From Sinonovacula constricta (taxonomy: Eukaryota; Mollusca; Bivalvia; Cardiida; Solecurtidae), in the NCBI GenBank assembly GCA_007844125.1, contig CM017555.1, forward strand, positions 24,416,202 through 24,480,201: a DNA stretch of 64,000 nucleotides, read 5' to 3'. Numbering within the stretch: position 1 is the stretch's first letter; each line of letters starts with the position of its first letter. The position numbers were made by a program, and so were the translations under genes. The notes beneath the pieces are model-generated. The model was not told the DNA's origin and ran no database searches. It saw only the letters and a list, made by a program, of their open reading frames with translations. Shown here one piece after another: positions 46,876-60,400 of this stretch.

Positions 46876-47470
46876 GTTTGCAAAGGATCTTAATTGTGTC
46901 TTAAAATCTACAAAGAAGTTTGTGTAGGGTCTTAAATGTGCATTAAAATCTACTTAGCAGTTTGTGTAGCATATTAAACGTGCCTTACAGTCTTAAGCCT
47001 AGAAGAGAGAACAATAAGAATAGCAAAAATTCACAAACATTCTTAGCTAAAAAGGACCCTTAATAAAGTCTGAATGACTTTCTGAATGATAAACATAGCT
47101 AGCAAAATAGGGATGATAGCAAAATGTCACAAAACAACAATAGCAGCAGGACAACATAAATGAAAAAATAAATGACATGAGAAACAAATTTGCAAAATGT
47201 ATCAGACTTAACTATCAATTCTCAGGAACTTCCAAACAATGAATGAGGAAAAATACTAGACATGGTAAAAAAGATCAGGGTTCATAAAACTATAATCAAT
47301 CTTATATTTCTCTACAGCTTAATATAAATATTGGTCTGGATGAGTTGTTTTTATCTGCATTGATTAGAGGCCAGATCAAAGACGCTTCTCAATAGGAAAC
47401 GTAGAGAAAAACAAGAATCACTTTATAGCATGGATATTATCTCTAAGCCTGCTTAGTGCAAATTTATAAA

Positions 47471-47562
47471 GGCCTAAGCAAATAGTGTAAATCCAGATCA
47501 GCATGGTCTCTCAATGGAAGCCATCTGATCAGGATCTGCACCATTTGTTGAGGCGCTTATAG
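47471..47562. repeat. Foldback repeat family D, copy 3
   Basis: CCTAAGCAAATAGTGTAAAT-CCAGATCAG mirrors CTGATCAGGATCTGCACCAT-TTGTTGAGG. Confidence 0.65.
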
Positions 47563-47857
47563 CAATTTTTCATCTAACCTTTGAACATAGGGTTTAGTAA
47601 ATAACAGGGATGTTTGTGTAGTTTAAAATACATGCAGCATAATAAGGGTTACAATCCAGTGGAGCTGAATAAACATTGGAGTCTTCTTGGAGAATTCTTA
47701 TGAATGTATTTATATCGATTTTTATGCGCCAAGTACTTTTTAAGGCATTGTTTTTTTCCTCAATATGAACACCTTTTTGCCATAAACTTAGATGACTGAT
47801 TCGATTTTCATCAGCCAAGTACTTGAATATGATTGTCATCTGATGTATTTAATATAA

Positions 47858-48270
47858 TACATCTTCATCATCCATCATCATCATCCATCAGTGTCATCCA
47901 TCATCATCATCTATCAGTATCATACATCATTATCATCCATCATGATCATCATCCATCAGTATCATCCATCATCACCATCTATCAGTGTCATCCATCATTA
48001 TCATCCATATCAGCAGCATCCATTTGTTACCATCATTTTCATCCATCATTATCATCTATCATAATCATATATCATTATCATCTATCATAATCATACATCA
48101 ACATCATCCATCAGCATCATCCATCATCATCATCCATTTGTTACCATCATTATCATCCATTATCAACTATTTTTAACCATCACCAATATCCACCATTATC
48201 ATCATCATTACCAATAGATATAGTTAATAATCACTATAAAAATCAGAAAATCAGTCATCTATCCTCATTA
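47858..48270 (+). repeat. (ATC)n compound simple repeat
   Basis: CATCATCATCCATCAGTATC-type runs over 400 bp; open frames here read as His/Ser/Ile repeats and are not genes. Confidence 0.9.
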
Positions 48271-49714
48271 TCATCATCAATGGCAATGAGGAATGAAACA
48301 AGACCTACTCTTTGACTAATGTAGATATATACAATATTGCATATCTTACTACCATCTATTTCTGTTCACACTGCACACTGTATACAAACAACATGACACA
48401 TCACACCGATGGCACTATAAAGGTGCCATCTTCTCAACGCTACTTCCAACAACTTACACATATGATAGTGTGCTTTACACAGGTTAACGAAACCAACAAT
48501 ACCACCACAAGGAATTCAGTCAACTTGGAATAATTGCCAAGTAGGTCTCAAGTTGTCAGTACTGTGTATACTAATCTACAACAACAAATAACTGTTGAAT
48601 GATAAAGTAATGAAAACACCAGCCTGAAGATAAGGCTGTTGGTTGTATAGTCATTTGATATTTCTAGAAAACATGGCCAGTGTACTTTGTAATTATGACA
48701 CAAGTTTCTTTTCATTTCCAACTGAAGAAAAAAAGGAAAATGTTGACAAGATAATTATAGTTCCAAGGAATGCCAGCATGAGGAAGAATCCTGGTTTTCA
48801 GGTCTGCAAGTGGCATATTCACTTTTTTCCCCCTAAAAACCTACAATGTGTGTTGTACTGGCTGATTAAGCAAAGAAGCTTCAGTAATAGTGTTAGAGTT
48901 ATTACTTTTTGTTTTAAATGGAAAAATCTTAACTCTTGTGCTGCAAGATAAAGCACACTGCGTGCAGACCCACCATCATTTATATATGACTGTAAGTGGC
49001 ACAGTCAATTTTGAGTGCTTGTTAAAAGACTAGTTTTCTAGATTTATGCACGTCTAGTATTGACATTTGAGTAATTTGACGTTTTGATTTCATGGACCAA
49101 AAGGAAATAAGGCTCACAGGATTCAAGGTACAAAACAGAAACCAGCAAAGAAAGAAAGAACCATTGTTTAAGGTCTGCAAGTGGCTTAGTTGACTGTTTG
49201 TTTAAAGAAACAAAAACCAAGACAAGTTTCCTACGGTGTAATTATGCAGCTCTTAAGTATTAATGTTAGGGTTACTTATTGTTATCCAGGGAAATCATGA
49301 TTCTTGAGATGTTTGATGTATTACCAGATACCAGTCTAAAAAAACAACCATCTGGGGATGCAAAGGTAACTGAATGGCAGTAGGTAGTACCAAAACAACA
49401 AGGAAGAAATAAATGCAACATTTCATGTCTGTAAAGTCTATTAGTCATCTGTTTGTTTGAGATGAGCTAAATATAGTAGCATATTATACAACTATAATGC
49501 AGGTAGTGAAAAATTGTGTTTTTGTTAAGTTTTACTTCGAGAGAAAGGTTAATTAGTTATAAATGTTTTCTATATTTAACCTATCAGATCTTTTGTCAGT
49601 CATCATTGTAATGAAAATTAGCTCATTTATTGTATCATAATCCTCAAAATTCCTACAAAAATGTTAATCTTTTACTGTATAATTTGTATTAAATGTCCAA
49701 TAATAATCTAACTT

Positions 49715-51590
49715 ACTTTAGAAATCTTTGGTGAAGATTGGACCATTAGTGTGGCTACTGGGTTGATAACATTTTCTATAATTTTACCAAGTAATGTACT
49801 GAATCCACATGACTCACTTCAGACATATGTAAGATTTCATACTGGCAAACATGATGGTCAAGTTTGGTGAAGATTGGGCCATCAATGTAGCCTCTTAAGT
49901 GTTTTCACAAGCTTTTCTAAAATTTGACCTAGTGACCTACTTTATGACCCCATGAGACCCAATAACGAACTCATCCAAGATTTCATGTAGACAAACATTC
50001 TGGCCAAGTTTGATGAAGATTGGCCTATAAATAGGGCATCTAGTGTGTTCACAAGCTTTTTCTAAGATTTGACCTTGTGACCTACTTTTTGACCCCACGT
50101 GACCCAGTTACGAACTCATCCGAGATTTCATGCAAACAAACATTCTGACCAAGTTTGGTGAAGATTGGGCTATAAATGTGGCCTCTAGTGTTCACAAGCT
50201 TTTTCTAAGATTTGACCTAGTGACCTACTTTTTGACCCCAGGTGACCAAGTTATGAACTCATCCAAGATTTCATGTAGACAAACATTCTGACCAAGTTTG
50301 GTGAAGATTGGGCTATAAATGTGGCCTCTAGTGTGTTCACAAACTTTTTCTAAGTTTTGACCTAGTGACCTACTTTTTGACCCCAGGTGACCCAGTTACG
50401 AACTCATCCAAGATTTCATGTAGACAAACATTCTGACCAAGTTTGGTGAAGATTGGGCTATAAATGTGGCCTCTAGTGTGTTCACAAGCTTTTTCTAAGT
50501 TTTGACCTAGTGACCTACTTTTTGACCCCAGGTGACCAAGTTACGAACTCATCCAAGATTTCATGAAGACAAACATTTTGACCAAGTTTGGTGAAGATTG
50601 GGCTATAAATGTGGCCTCTAGTGTGTTCACAAGCTTTTTCTAAGATTTGACCTAGTAACCTACTTTTTGACCCCAGGTGACCCAGTTACGAACTCATCCA
50701 AGATTTCATGTAGACAAACATTCTGACTAAGTTTGGGCTATAAATGTGGCCTCTAGTGTGTTCACAAGCTTTTTCTAAGATTTGACCTAGTAACCTACTT
50801 TTTGACCCCAGGTGACCCAGTTACGAACTCATCCAAGATTTCACGTAGACAAACATTCTGACCAAGTTTGGTGAAGATTGGGCTATAAATGTGGCCTCTA
50901 GTGTGTTCACAAGCTTTTTCTAAGATTTGACCTAGTGACCTACTTTTTGACCCCATGTGACCCAGTTACGAACTCATCCAAGATTTCATGTAGACAAACA
51001 TTCTGACCAAGTTTGGTGAAGATTGGGCTATAAATGTGGCCTCTAGTGTGTTCACAAGCTTTTTCTAAGATTTGACCTAGTGACCTACTTTTTGACCTCA
51101 CGTGACCCAGTTACGAACTCATCCAAGATTTCATGTAGACAAACATTCTGACCAAGTTTGGTGAAGATTGGGCTATAAATGTGGCCTCTAGTGTGTTCAC
51201 AAGCTTTTTCTAAGATTTGACCTAGTGACCTACTTTTTGACCTCACGTGACCCAGTTACGAACTCATCCAAGATTTCATGTAGACAAACATTCTGACCAA
51301 GTTTGGTGAAGATTGGGCTATAAATGTGGTCTGTAGTGTGTTCACAAGTTTTTCCTAAAATTTGACCTCGTGACCTACTTTTTGACCCCAGGTGACCCAA
51401 TAATGAACTCATCCAAGATTTCATGCAGACAAACATTCTGACCAAGTTTGATGAAGATTGGATAAAAATTGTGGCCTCTAGTGTGTTCACAAGGTAAATG
51501 TTGACGACGAACGCCGGACGCCGGACAAAGCGGTATCACAAAAGCTCCCCTTGAGCACGTTGTGCTCAGGTGAGCTAAAAATCCACTGAA
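49715..51590. repeat. 144-bp tandem array (about 12-13 units) with a terminal hairpin, pearl/Helitron-like
   Basis: Units read TTTGACCTAGTGACCTACTT, GTTACGAACTCATCCAAGAT, CTGACCAAGTTTGGTGAAGA and GGGCTATAAATGTGGCCTCT. The unit at about 50690-50740 has a small deletion. Edge units are more diverged than the centre. The right end runs into GACGACGAACGCCGGACGCC and the 51543-51576 hairpin, then AGCTAAAAA. Bivalve pearl and related Helitron-type repeats have central tandem repeats of this size; the assignment is inference. Confidence 0.85.
51543..51576. other. Near-perfect hairpin at the end of the 144-bp array
   Basis: AGCTCCCCTTGAGCAC pairs with GTGCTCAGGTGAGCT around a GTT loop with one or two mismatches. 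Confidence 0.75.
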
Positions 51591-52149
51591 GAAAAAATGA
51601 GTTGATGGACAGGGGTTTAAATAATGATTATATATTACACCCTCACCATTGTGTGACAAGCAAGGGCATAAAAAGTAGAAAAGTAAAAACAAAGCTAGAA
51701 AGTAAGACCATTTTGTGGCTTCATATGGGTCAAATTTATTTTTTTTCATTACAAACATGACCAATCTGAATTTTGCAACTGCTTGTCAAAGAATGAAGAC
51801 AAAAGCCTCAAAGTTCTGAATAACCCTGGGATCGTCTAAGTGTTCATTTGACTAAATAAGCTCAATGCATTGATTCACAAACTTTTTTTTGTTTGAGATT
51901 TTTTCATCCACACCCCAGGACACAAACCAGATTGGTTTATGATGGGAATTCGAAAGCCTTAAAATAGCTGAGTCTAACTGATGATTATTGAGTGAAGATA
52001 GCAAGATAGAGCAGACCAAATGGCTAGATGGCTAGGGCAATAATTATAATGATAAAGGTTTTTATATATTTTTTTTTGCTTTATGGTTTGTTTTTGCTTC
52101 TGAAATAAATGGCAGCAACATAATTATAGAAACAATATTTCAATATCAA

Positions 52150-52325
52150 GCTTTTTCTGTGGAGAAAGACCCTGAGAATAGTACCTGGGAAGAACATTCT
52201 GGGCACCGCTGGGCAGCTCGAAGACCTACCATCATTAAGTCCTTCTACCCGACCAAGACTTGAACCCACGCACTGAGAGGCAAGCAATCAGAGGAGTGAC
52301 AAGTCTACCACTCAGCCATTGGTAT
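52150..52325 (-). mobile_element. SINE family B copy
   Basis: GGGCAGCTCGAAGACCTACC, GACTTGAACCCACGCACTGA and CACTCAGCCATTGGTAT. Confidence 0.6.
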
Positions 52326-52694
52326 ACCCTAATTAGGCTTGATTTATGAGGAATACACCCAGTGAATTTAACAAGTTGTTTGTCTCTGTTGGCAACATAA
52401 TCATGTTCTTCAGAATTTAAGTTCATTTTCAAAAGATTGGCTGTTTGTTATCAAACCAAAATGGCCTGTGACAGGTACCACAAAAAAAAGTAAAAAAAAA
52501 CAAAAAAAAAACTGGTATTTTTTTAGCTTGTCTTTGTTTATATAACACAATAAGTAAATTAAGTTTTTGAGCCACAACTGGAACAATCGGCATATAAGAC
52601 TTTATATTTGTCTTTAAAGGTGATATCTGACAGTTTGGTCCAAAGTTTTGTTTACCACAACAAGGGATTTATTTGTTTATTTTCTGAATCAACA

Positions 52695-52870
52695 CACCAA
52701 CACAGTTATGGTCATATTGGTGATGTCCAGCTTATTATTGGTGGATAAAAAGCCTTGGGTAGAACCACTGGCACACTGCAGGTTAGCTGTAAAACCTCTC
52801 CACATGAAAGTTTTCACACCAACAAAGACCTTAGCCTCCATGGTGAGGGGCTGAGGATTTATACGTTCTG
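52695..52870 (-). mobile_element. SINE family B copy
   Basis: CAACACAGTTATGGTCATAT, GGGTAGAACCACTGGCACAC, CTGCAGGTTAGCTG and GGTGAGGGGCTGAGGATTTA. Confidence 0.65.
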
Positions 52871-53064
52871 TCTAACAACTGATGTTATGTAAAAATTGTA
52901 TTTAAGTATATAAAAGTATATGCTTACAAAGAAGATGTAGTGCCAGATATTGCTACATTGTTAAGTATCTGATTTAGGCAAACTATTGAGTGCCACCATT
53001 TATGCATATAACTTAGAGTAACTTGTTTGATGAATTTTTGTTACACCTACAATTTTTAGATTTT

Positions 53065-53114
53065 AGAACAATGATTGTTTTTTCTTTGTAGAACAATGAT
53101 TGTTTTTTCTTTGT
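53065..53114. repeat. Tandem duplication, 25 bp x 2
   Basis: AGAACAATGATTGTTTTTTC plus TTTGT occurs twice head to tail. Confidence 0.9.
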
Positions 53115-53510
53115 GTACCACTTTACCAACTATGGGCAACTACCACAAAAATAATGCAAAACAATTTTAAAACAAGCTCATAGTTCAATCACACTAATCT
53201 AGTTATTTTTGAAGTTACATGTATATGTGCCATCCTTTCACATGTTCATCACTAAATCAGTAACATTATTGATCCAGGCATTATTTTTGGCAGAGCTTTG
53301 TTTTTTTCCACGTTTCAGGACTTAAGTCAGGCAGTACTAGGATGGGAACCAGGCAGATGAGAGCCAATTCTTATGATCAACTATTGATGCTTATCGATCA
53401 AGGGTTATTTAAAGATTCTCAGAAAGCCAACCAGAAAGCTAGATGGTTGGTGAATAGGATGACGATTTATATTTTTCTAATGGCCTGCTAAAAACAAACA
53501 AACTGATTGA

Positions 53511-53586
53511 GCTTAGGCAAATAGAGTATATCCAGCTCTGAAAGGGGCCTGTCTGATCAGGATCTGCACTATTTGCTTCAAAGTTT
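53511..53586. repeat. Foldback repeat family D, copy 4
   Basis: GCTTAGGCAAATAGAGTATA mirrors GATCTGCACTATTTGCTTCA. Confidence 0.65.
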
Positions 53587-55697
53587 TTAATCAGTATTAT
53601 GTTGTAATCTTTGCATTTAGGATGTAGCGAATAGTCATTAGTGTGATTGTGTATTGCATAGCAATAAATGTAGTATGATAAAAGTGAAACTGGATGTAAT
53701 GTTATGCATATTTAAAACATTTGAATTACTTTATTCTGAAACGTATTTTCTACATTAAGTCCAACATTATGTTGGCACTTTGTAATTAAACATTACTTAT
53801 TCATGACATTAATGTATTAAGAATAACACATGTTGATGCAAAATATTGATTATCAAACATTTATGCCGGTCCTGAACAAATGTTTCCAACTAAAGTAACT
53901 ATAGTTGGAAAAATCTGCACTTCTTGAATAGTTGCTGAAAAAAAAGAAGAGCTCAACTATGTTGAACCACAAAGAAAATTGAAAGAAGCAACTTTACCTT
54001 AGATCAAAAGATTACAATTATGTGATAATGCTATCCTTCAAAAGATAGTGTTGTTTTAAGGTTAGGAAAATTGAAGGTGTTAATACAAGGCTTTTCAACT
54101 ATCTGTGAGCTTAACAACGTAGCATATTTGCTTTCTTCCTTGTTGTCTGCTACATCTGTAAATACAAGAGGTAGTATTAAAATCAGCATTCTCGGTTTCT
54201 TTTGTAAAACAACAGCAGTGAATTCTTATTAATGCTGGGTTTTTTTTTAATAATTGCAAGCTACAATTTGTTGTTGTAAGGCACACTGGTAGAAGCAGAA
54301 TATACTGGCTTCTTTCTCTGAAAAAAGATCTCGTAAAACAGCTGTAATTTTCTATTATTGCCCACTACATTGTCCCCATAAAAAAAAACTCTTCATAAGA
54401 GGCACTACTCTTCAGAGCAGTGCCTTCAATGTGCATATCAAACAGTTCTTTGTTAATGTACCTATGTCAAAGTGTGATGAAGTTACTTTAAAAACAAAAA
54501 GTAAGAACTGATCAAAGATCAAGTTTATTACAATGTGGTCATATATTGCACATTTAAAGATAACTTAAACTGGCAAAAAAAAATTATACATAAACAATAT
54601 TAATGGAAAATCTATGTATATATTCATACAACTTATCGCAGATTTGTTTAAAGTTATATATGGTTTGGAATTTCATCTTCAAATTTGGTGCAAATTACAT
54701 TTAAGATACATTATATAACATGTTTAATGGCTGTTTGTTCAAAATTGTAAACATTATACCAAATGAATCAATAACAAAAAGTTCATAAAATCTATATAAT
54801 CTTTTTTGGCACCGGGAAGTCTTAAAAGATTTTAAATAACTTTGGTCAAATCCTGAAATGTTCCGAGCATTACAGGGTTCGTATTATCCTGTGACCCACA
54901 TTTATTTTCATCAGTGACTTTTAATTCATAAATAACAATGGCGGATGAAGGAAGCCCGACACGAAAGAGAGAAGGCTAGTTTTGCCTTATTTGGAAAGAA
55001 AAAGATTATTAACTCATAGGATGAAACAGCACAAATCTAGAATTAACCTTGGGTCTGAAAAACAGATTATTTTCGGCATATTTAACGAAAATGCCCGATT
55101 AACGAAGATGCCCGATAAAATTATTGGCTATAATTGACTATGGTGATGAAAGTAATAGTAAGGTTTTAGAAACATGTATATACATTTTATTTTGGTTTGT
55201 AAAAAGACTTAATTTTATATTTTACTTGTTTTCAGCATTTAAACATTTGTACCACAAGATCATATAGGCTAGAACACAGTATAATTTGGCAATAGAAAAG
55301 GTCTATTCTAAAGCTATATATGACTCGAGTTATGAAGGTGCAAATTACATCACATAAAAATAAATCCATTTAAGCTTCAATCTGAATGAAGATAGAACAC
55401 AAAGCAGATTAATGACTGTGATGGGGAAATCAACATTAACTCTCTCCCTTTAATTTGCCAAACTCACTTTATTGTTTCTCCCTCTTTTACTATCTACCAT
55501 AAATTATTCAGCAATCAGGAGTTTTGATGTTCTCGTATTAATTAGGGCCACAAATAGCTGCATGTCTCCAGTGACAGAATGATTCTAGGCCTTCAGTGGT
55601 TTTATGTTCCCCATTAGCGAATGCACAAAGGTCATATTAGTCTATAAAGGTAGCATTTGCTGGTGATTTTCTGTATTTCTAGGACAAAAGCTTAATT

Positions 55698-55732
<35 letters not shown>
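55698..55732. repeat. (AT)n microsatellite
   Basis: About 17 AT repeats. Confidence 0.95.
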
Positions 55733-55735
<3 letters not shown>

Positions 55736-55827
55736 AATTATTTGATAATATGATTTTTTTATAATTATTTGATAAATTTGATAATATTTGAAAGGAAAAC
55801 AAGTCCTTCAACTTTTATTAATCCTTA

Positions 55828-55925
55828 CAGACTGCCCGCTTCCTGGGTAGAGCCAATACTTGGGTAGTAACTACCTGGGTCATGTATAGTGAATAGTCTG
55901 TTCACGTGCTTAATAAAACTTAGAT
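55828..55925 (-). mobile_element. SINE family C body fragment
   Basis: GACTGCCCGCTTCCTGGGTA and CCAATACTTGGGTAGTAACT-ACCTGG match 1405-1455. Confidence 0.55.
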
Positions 55926-55974
55926 GATGTAAGCTTGAAAAATGCTTGCACAGTTTTAACCTGCAATTATATTT

Positions 55975-56100
55975 CAACCCCAGGAAGACCTTTCAGCATT
56001 AAGTCCTCTGCCCCAAAAGAGTCTCAAACCTATGTTTTGAAAGGCTAAGCGGTCAGGAGTAACAAGTCAGAGACCCTACCACTATACCATGGGCACCCAT
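55975..56100 (-). mobile_element. SINE family B fragment
   Basis: AACCCCAGGAAGACCTTTCA, CATTAAGTCCTCTGCCCC and a head remnant CCACTATACCATGGGCACCC. Confidence 0.5.
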
Positions 56101-56399
56101 ATGTCAAGTCTGATACCAATCTATATACCATAGATATTAGCTTGATAATACACAGAACTTTGGCAATGCAGACATCAGGTGAGTGTGATAAAGTTCTCCC
56201 TATTCATAGAATAGTTGAGTTCAAATTTCAACAAATGACAAATTTAAATTTTGATCAATGTCTACAATTAAGAATTCATTCAAAATGTTTCTGCTAATTA
56301 TAGTCTATTACAAAAATTTTGTCATGAAATCAATATTTATTTTGAATTATTTGCTGGTTAGTGGAATACAGATATTTTACAACGGTAATCTTTAAACAT

Positions 56400-56540
56400 C
56401 ACCGACACAAGTATTATGTATATTGATGATATCCAGCTTCTTACTGGTGGAGACAGACACCAGACATGTCTGGGCAGAACCAGCTGCACACCACAGATCA
56501 GTTGGAAGACCTTTCCTCATAAAAGTGCTTGCCTTTACAC
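56400..56540 (-). mobile_element. SINE family B fragment
   Basis: GATATCCAGCTTCTTACTGG, GTCTGGGCAGAACCAGCTGC and CACCACAGATCAGTTGGAAG. Confidence 0.5.
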
Positions 56541-58489
56541 ACCGTATCTCTTAATATAGAAATCTAAATAGTTTTGCATTTTGGTGACATTTTTCAGTAA
56601 GTGATCAATAATATGCAACATTGCTTGAACAAAACAATTTATCATCTTTTTATACCACATTCTAGGAGCAAATAGCAATAAACCTATCTTTAGTGTTTCC
56701 CTAGAGATCAGAGTGTTTTCCAGTCACAGAAATTAGGATTGAAATTTACAAGCGTCAGGCTAGTAACTAAGCAATTTTCACTAGCCGCACAGAAAAAATT
56801 CATTAGCCTGAATTTAATTCTGTTTTAATTTTACAAGTAAGCCACACACAAAAACTAAGATAAATACAGAAAAAGCACCATTTAATTATCAAACACATGG
56901 TAACTTAGTGTTTTTTTTCCAGGTTTTGCACCAGAAACATGTTTCAGTTTAATTCTTCTGCCATTTTGTTCTGTGGCCCAGCTGATTTTTAATTTGGTAT
57001 AGAACATAATGTACCATGCGGGCACCAGAATACCATGTGGTTCCTGCACAGTAAACATATTATCGGTTTAGTGCGAGTAACATGTTTATGGTACAAGCAA
57101 CAGCTTGCCGAATGAAATAAGCAGCTAAAAAGTTTACAAATTAAACATGAAAGTACAATGATTTTTTTAATGATCACGATCTTAGAAGCCCATTGGGCTA
57201 GTAAAATGGGAATTTCTACTAGCCCGAGAGAAAATCTACTAGTTTTTTGCTGTCGGCTAGCGCTAATTTCAACCACTGGTTTTCCCTTTTGTTTCTTGAC
57301 CAAAGCTGTTATAGTGCTGTAAGTGCAGTGCATGTTGTTTTGATTTCAAAATCATTATAATCAGTATTGGTTAGGTCATCCATACTATTAAGTGTTGAGG
57401 AAAGAATGTGTCACTTTTCAGACAATATTGTAAGTTCTCAACTTTTAGTTTAACAAGGAAAAAAGACAACAGAACATAGACTGAAAAAACAGAACAGTTG
57501 AACATCATTCCTAAGTTAACCTATGTCTACTAGATGTTATGTTCCCATATGATTGTAATGCTATGCTTCACTGCAGAGACTGGGCTGCTGTGTTCTTGTG
57601 CAAAGCCGTTAATTTGTAATTTGTACTTTTTCTTGTTCTGTAACATCTAGTTATTGCATGGTTAACATATGATTAATGTTAACATTAAAACCATACCTTA
57701 AATAACTGAGCCTTCTGTCTGTTATGAAAGCTAAATTTTGTGTGTGTACAGCTTGACTTATTTTTTGTAGGTATGACATACTTGTAAAACACAGGGAAAG
57801 TCAATCTATGTGCCTAAGATTTTCAACTTTCATCATTCTTTGTGACACTGGGGAAACTATTAAATAATATTATTCATTAGTACAATTAGGTTAATCACCT
57901 TATTCTTGTTTTATTATTAGAATTCCAGTTGATGTACTTAACCATTTAGATTGTGTTCAGGTTTCCAAGGTGACAGAAAAACAATATCAGAAATATTCAA
58001 GAAAATAAATATCACATTCTGTGAAAGAGTTGAGGCAGATATTTTGAGCAATTTAAAAATGAATGCTATTAACAAAAAAACCTGAAATTTATTTTATTTT
58101 CGAATATACCTGATCTCTTTCAAATACATTTTCTAACAGTAGCACAATTCCTCTTGCTCTCATTTTCAACACCATTCATCCTAGAACCTAAAACAAAGAT
58201 ACCTTTTGAGAATAAACTTTCCAGAAACAAATACTAAAAGCAATAAACCCAACACAAACCGTTTCCCTTACGACCAGGGTGTTGATGTTTTCCTTCACAT
58301 TTTGATACAAGAAACTACACAGAAATGGCACTGGGGAGATGAAATACATAATTAATTTCATTATTTCATCACTGGACCTGACTTGCTCACCTGAGGACCC
58401 TGACATTCAGTAGGCGTTAAAATCTGATTAAACAAGAGGACACTGGCTTTTAGTAGGCTCACATGTGGCATCACGTAATTAAGTGTTTT

Positions 58490-59000
58490 CACTTTGGAAA
58501 TCTTTGGTGAAGATTGGACTATTAGTGTGGTGAAGATTGGACCATTTAAGTGTTGCCGCTGGGCTGAAAACATTTTCTAGAATTTTACCTAGTGACATAC
58601 TGTATCTATGTTTTTTTTTCTTAAATTTGACCTAGTAACCTAGTTTTTGACCCCACACGTCCATGTTACAAACTCACCCAAGACTTTTTGCAGGCAAACA
58701 TTCTAGCCATGGTTAGTGAAGATTGGACCATAAATGTGACCTCTAGTGCGTTCATAAGGTTTTTCTTGGATTTGACTTAGTGACCTACTTTTTTGCCTGA
58801 CGTGACTCAGGAAATCATCTAAGATTTTATGCAGACAAACAGTCTTTGGTGAAGACTGGACCATAAATGTGGATTCTTGTGTGTTCACAAGCTTTTTCTT
58901 AAATTTGACCTGATGACCTACTTTTTGCCCTTTTATGACCCAATACCAAACTCATTTAAGGTATCATGCAGACAAACATTCTGATCAGGTTTGGTCAATA
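58490..59000. repeat. Diverged relic of the 144-bp repeat
   Basis: About three and a half units recognisable by TTTGACCTAGTAACCTAGTT, GGTGAAGATTGGACTATTAG and CAGACAAACATTCTGATCAG, much less alike than those at 49.7-51.5 kb. Confidence 0.75.
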
Positions 59001-59624
59001 CCCTGGTGTGAAAATGAACATTTAAAAACCTTAAGTTGTTATTTTAATTGTCATTTGTGTGTTTGTCCCATGTGTTGAGAACTTAATTACAGGCAGAGAA
59101 CTTAATTGTTTTTATGACATGCTGCCTCGTAAAACAGGATGTTCTCTTATCTCTCAATTGTGTAGGGCTGGGATAGCCGCGAGAATATCCTGTCTAGCGT
59201 GTAAACGTTATACTGGGGTAGAGTGTCATAACGTGACACAATACACACGGTCTTACTAGGCCAACAGTCGCAACATATTATTCTAGACACTTAGAGAATA
59301 ATAAGCACTCAGCACAAACACAGAACAATTGGAACATGTTCCCTTTAGTCAAATGAAGCCATGCGGCGATGCGGGAATTGCGTAATGGCGGCCAGATGGA
59401 TTAGTGAATAGGGGATGCGTCTTGTCTTTGAGAATTTGCTTTTTCCTTGACTCTAGATCTGGAAGAGGGGGTACGTCTTATCTTTGTGTGCCTTTTATCA
59501 ATAAAACATTACGGTAATCAAAAACTTATCCAGCCATACAAAAAATACTGTAGGACAACACCCCGTACATAATAAATGGATAGTGAAACTACGAAATGGA
59601 AATTCCTAAATACAGGTACATGAC

Positions 59625-59648
59625 AGCATATATATATATATATATATG
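59625..59648. repeat. (AT)n microsatellite
   Basis: About 11 AT/TA repeats. Confidence 0.9.
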
Positions 59649-60264
59649 CTTAATGCAAAAAGGTCATTAGGACAAAAGTGCCATACTGCCTAGAAAACAG
59701 AACAAAGAGACACTCTAAATTTAAAATCAAAATTCAAACAAATATAATTAAAAAATTATATCTACACAAGGATCAACCGACTAACAGAGAAATATGACTC
59801 TGATATAGCCCCCCCATTAACTTCATATTTGGCAACATAAAATACAGTTTAAGCAAAGGAAAGTACCAAATATCCAATACACTTTGATTGTGAGATGCAA
59901 AGACACTTGCTTCATCATAACTCCTCAGAAGTTTCCTGTAAAGAAGTTGATATAATTCTTTCCTACACCCTATATGGAAACTGTAGTCTTAAACATCATT
60001 TCCCTGCCATTGACTGCCTATATAGAGCTGATTTACTGACAAGTTACAAACAAGATTACTTAAACAGCTCCCACAGAGAACCCGAATGGAAACATCAAGA
60101 AGGCTAAGAACCTTCTTTGAGGAGATTGGCAAATCAGATAAATATAGTAGTTCACAAGAATATGTGTACAAGTGAAGATATGATGCACTCCTTCAAATTA
60201 AGCAAAATGCTCATAAGATTTGCTTTTAATGTTGTTGTTTTTTCTTGACACATCACACTAAGGT

Positions 60265-60400
60265 AATTCTTGTGATATTGGCGATCCCCATCTAGCTTTA
60301 TTGGACAAAGACCCATAAAAAAGTGCACAACTGTCACTCCACAAGTCAGCTAGAAAATCTCTCCAAATGGATGTTTGAAAGTTCTCTGCTCCTCCTGGAC
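60265..60400 (-). mobile_element. SINE family B fragment
   Basis: GTGATATTGGCGATCCCCAT and ACAAGTCAGCTAGAAAATCT; another piece on the + strand at about 60530-60630. Confidence 0.45.

Noticed and set aside
47833..48176. His/Ser/Ile repeat proteins on the + strand
   Set aside because: Pure translation of an (ATC)n simple repeat.
48643..48951. 102-codon + strand frame
   Set aside because: Parts such as GGTCTGCAAGTGGC recur at about 49171 in non-coding context, so it is probably a repeat; no domain recognised.
51375..51764. 129-codon - strand frame
   Set aside because: Its second half is the 144-bp repeat and its hairpin end.
58108..58182. Possible ORP 5' exon on the - strand (start MNGVENESKRN, donor GATCAG|GTATAT)
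   Set aside because: An in-frame TGA precedes the donor and the sequence does not match the ORD segment expected upstream of ELSK.
59059..59259. 66-codon + strand frame with cysteine pairs
   Set aside because: Looks faintly zinc-finger-like (CLACKRY) but has no second pair at proper spacing, no splice partner and no family match I can recognise.
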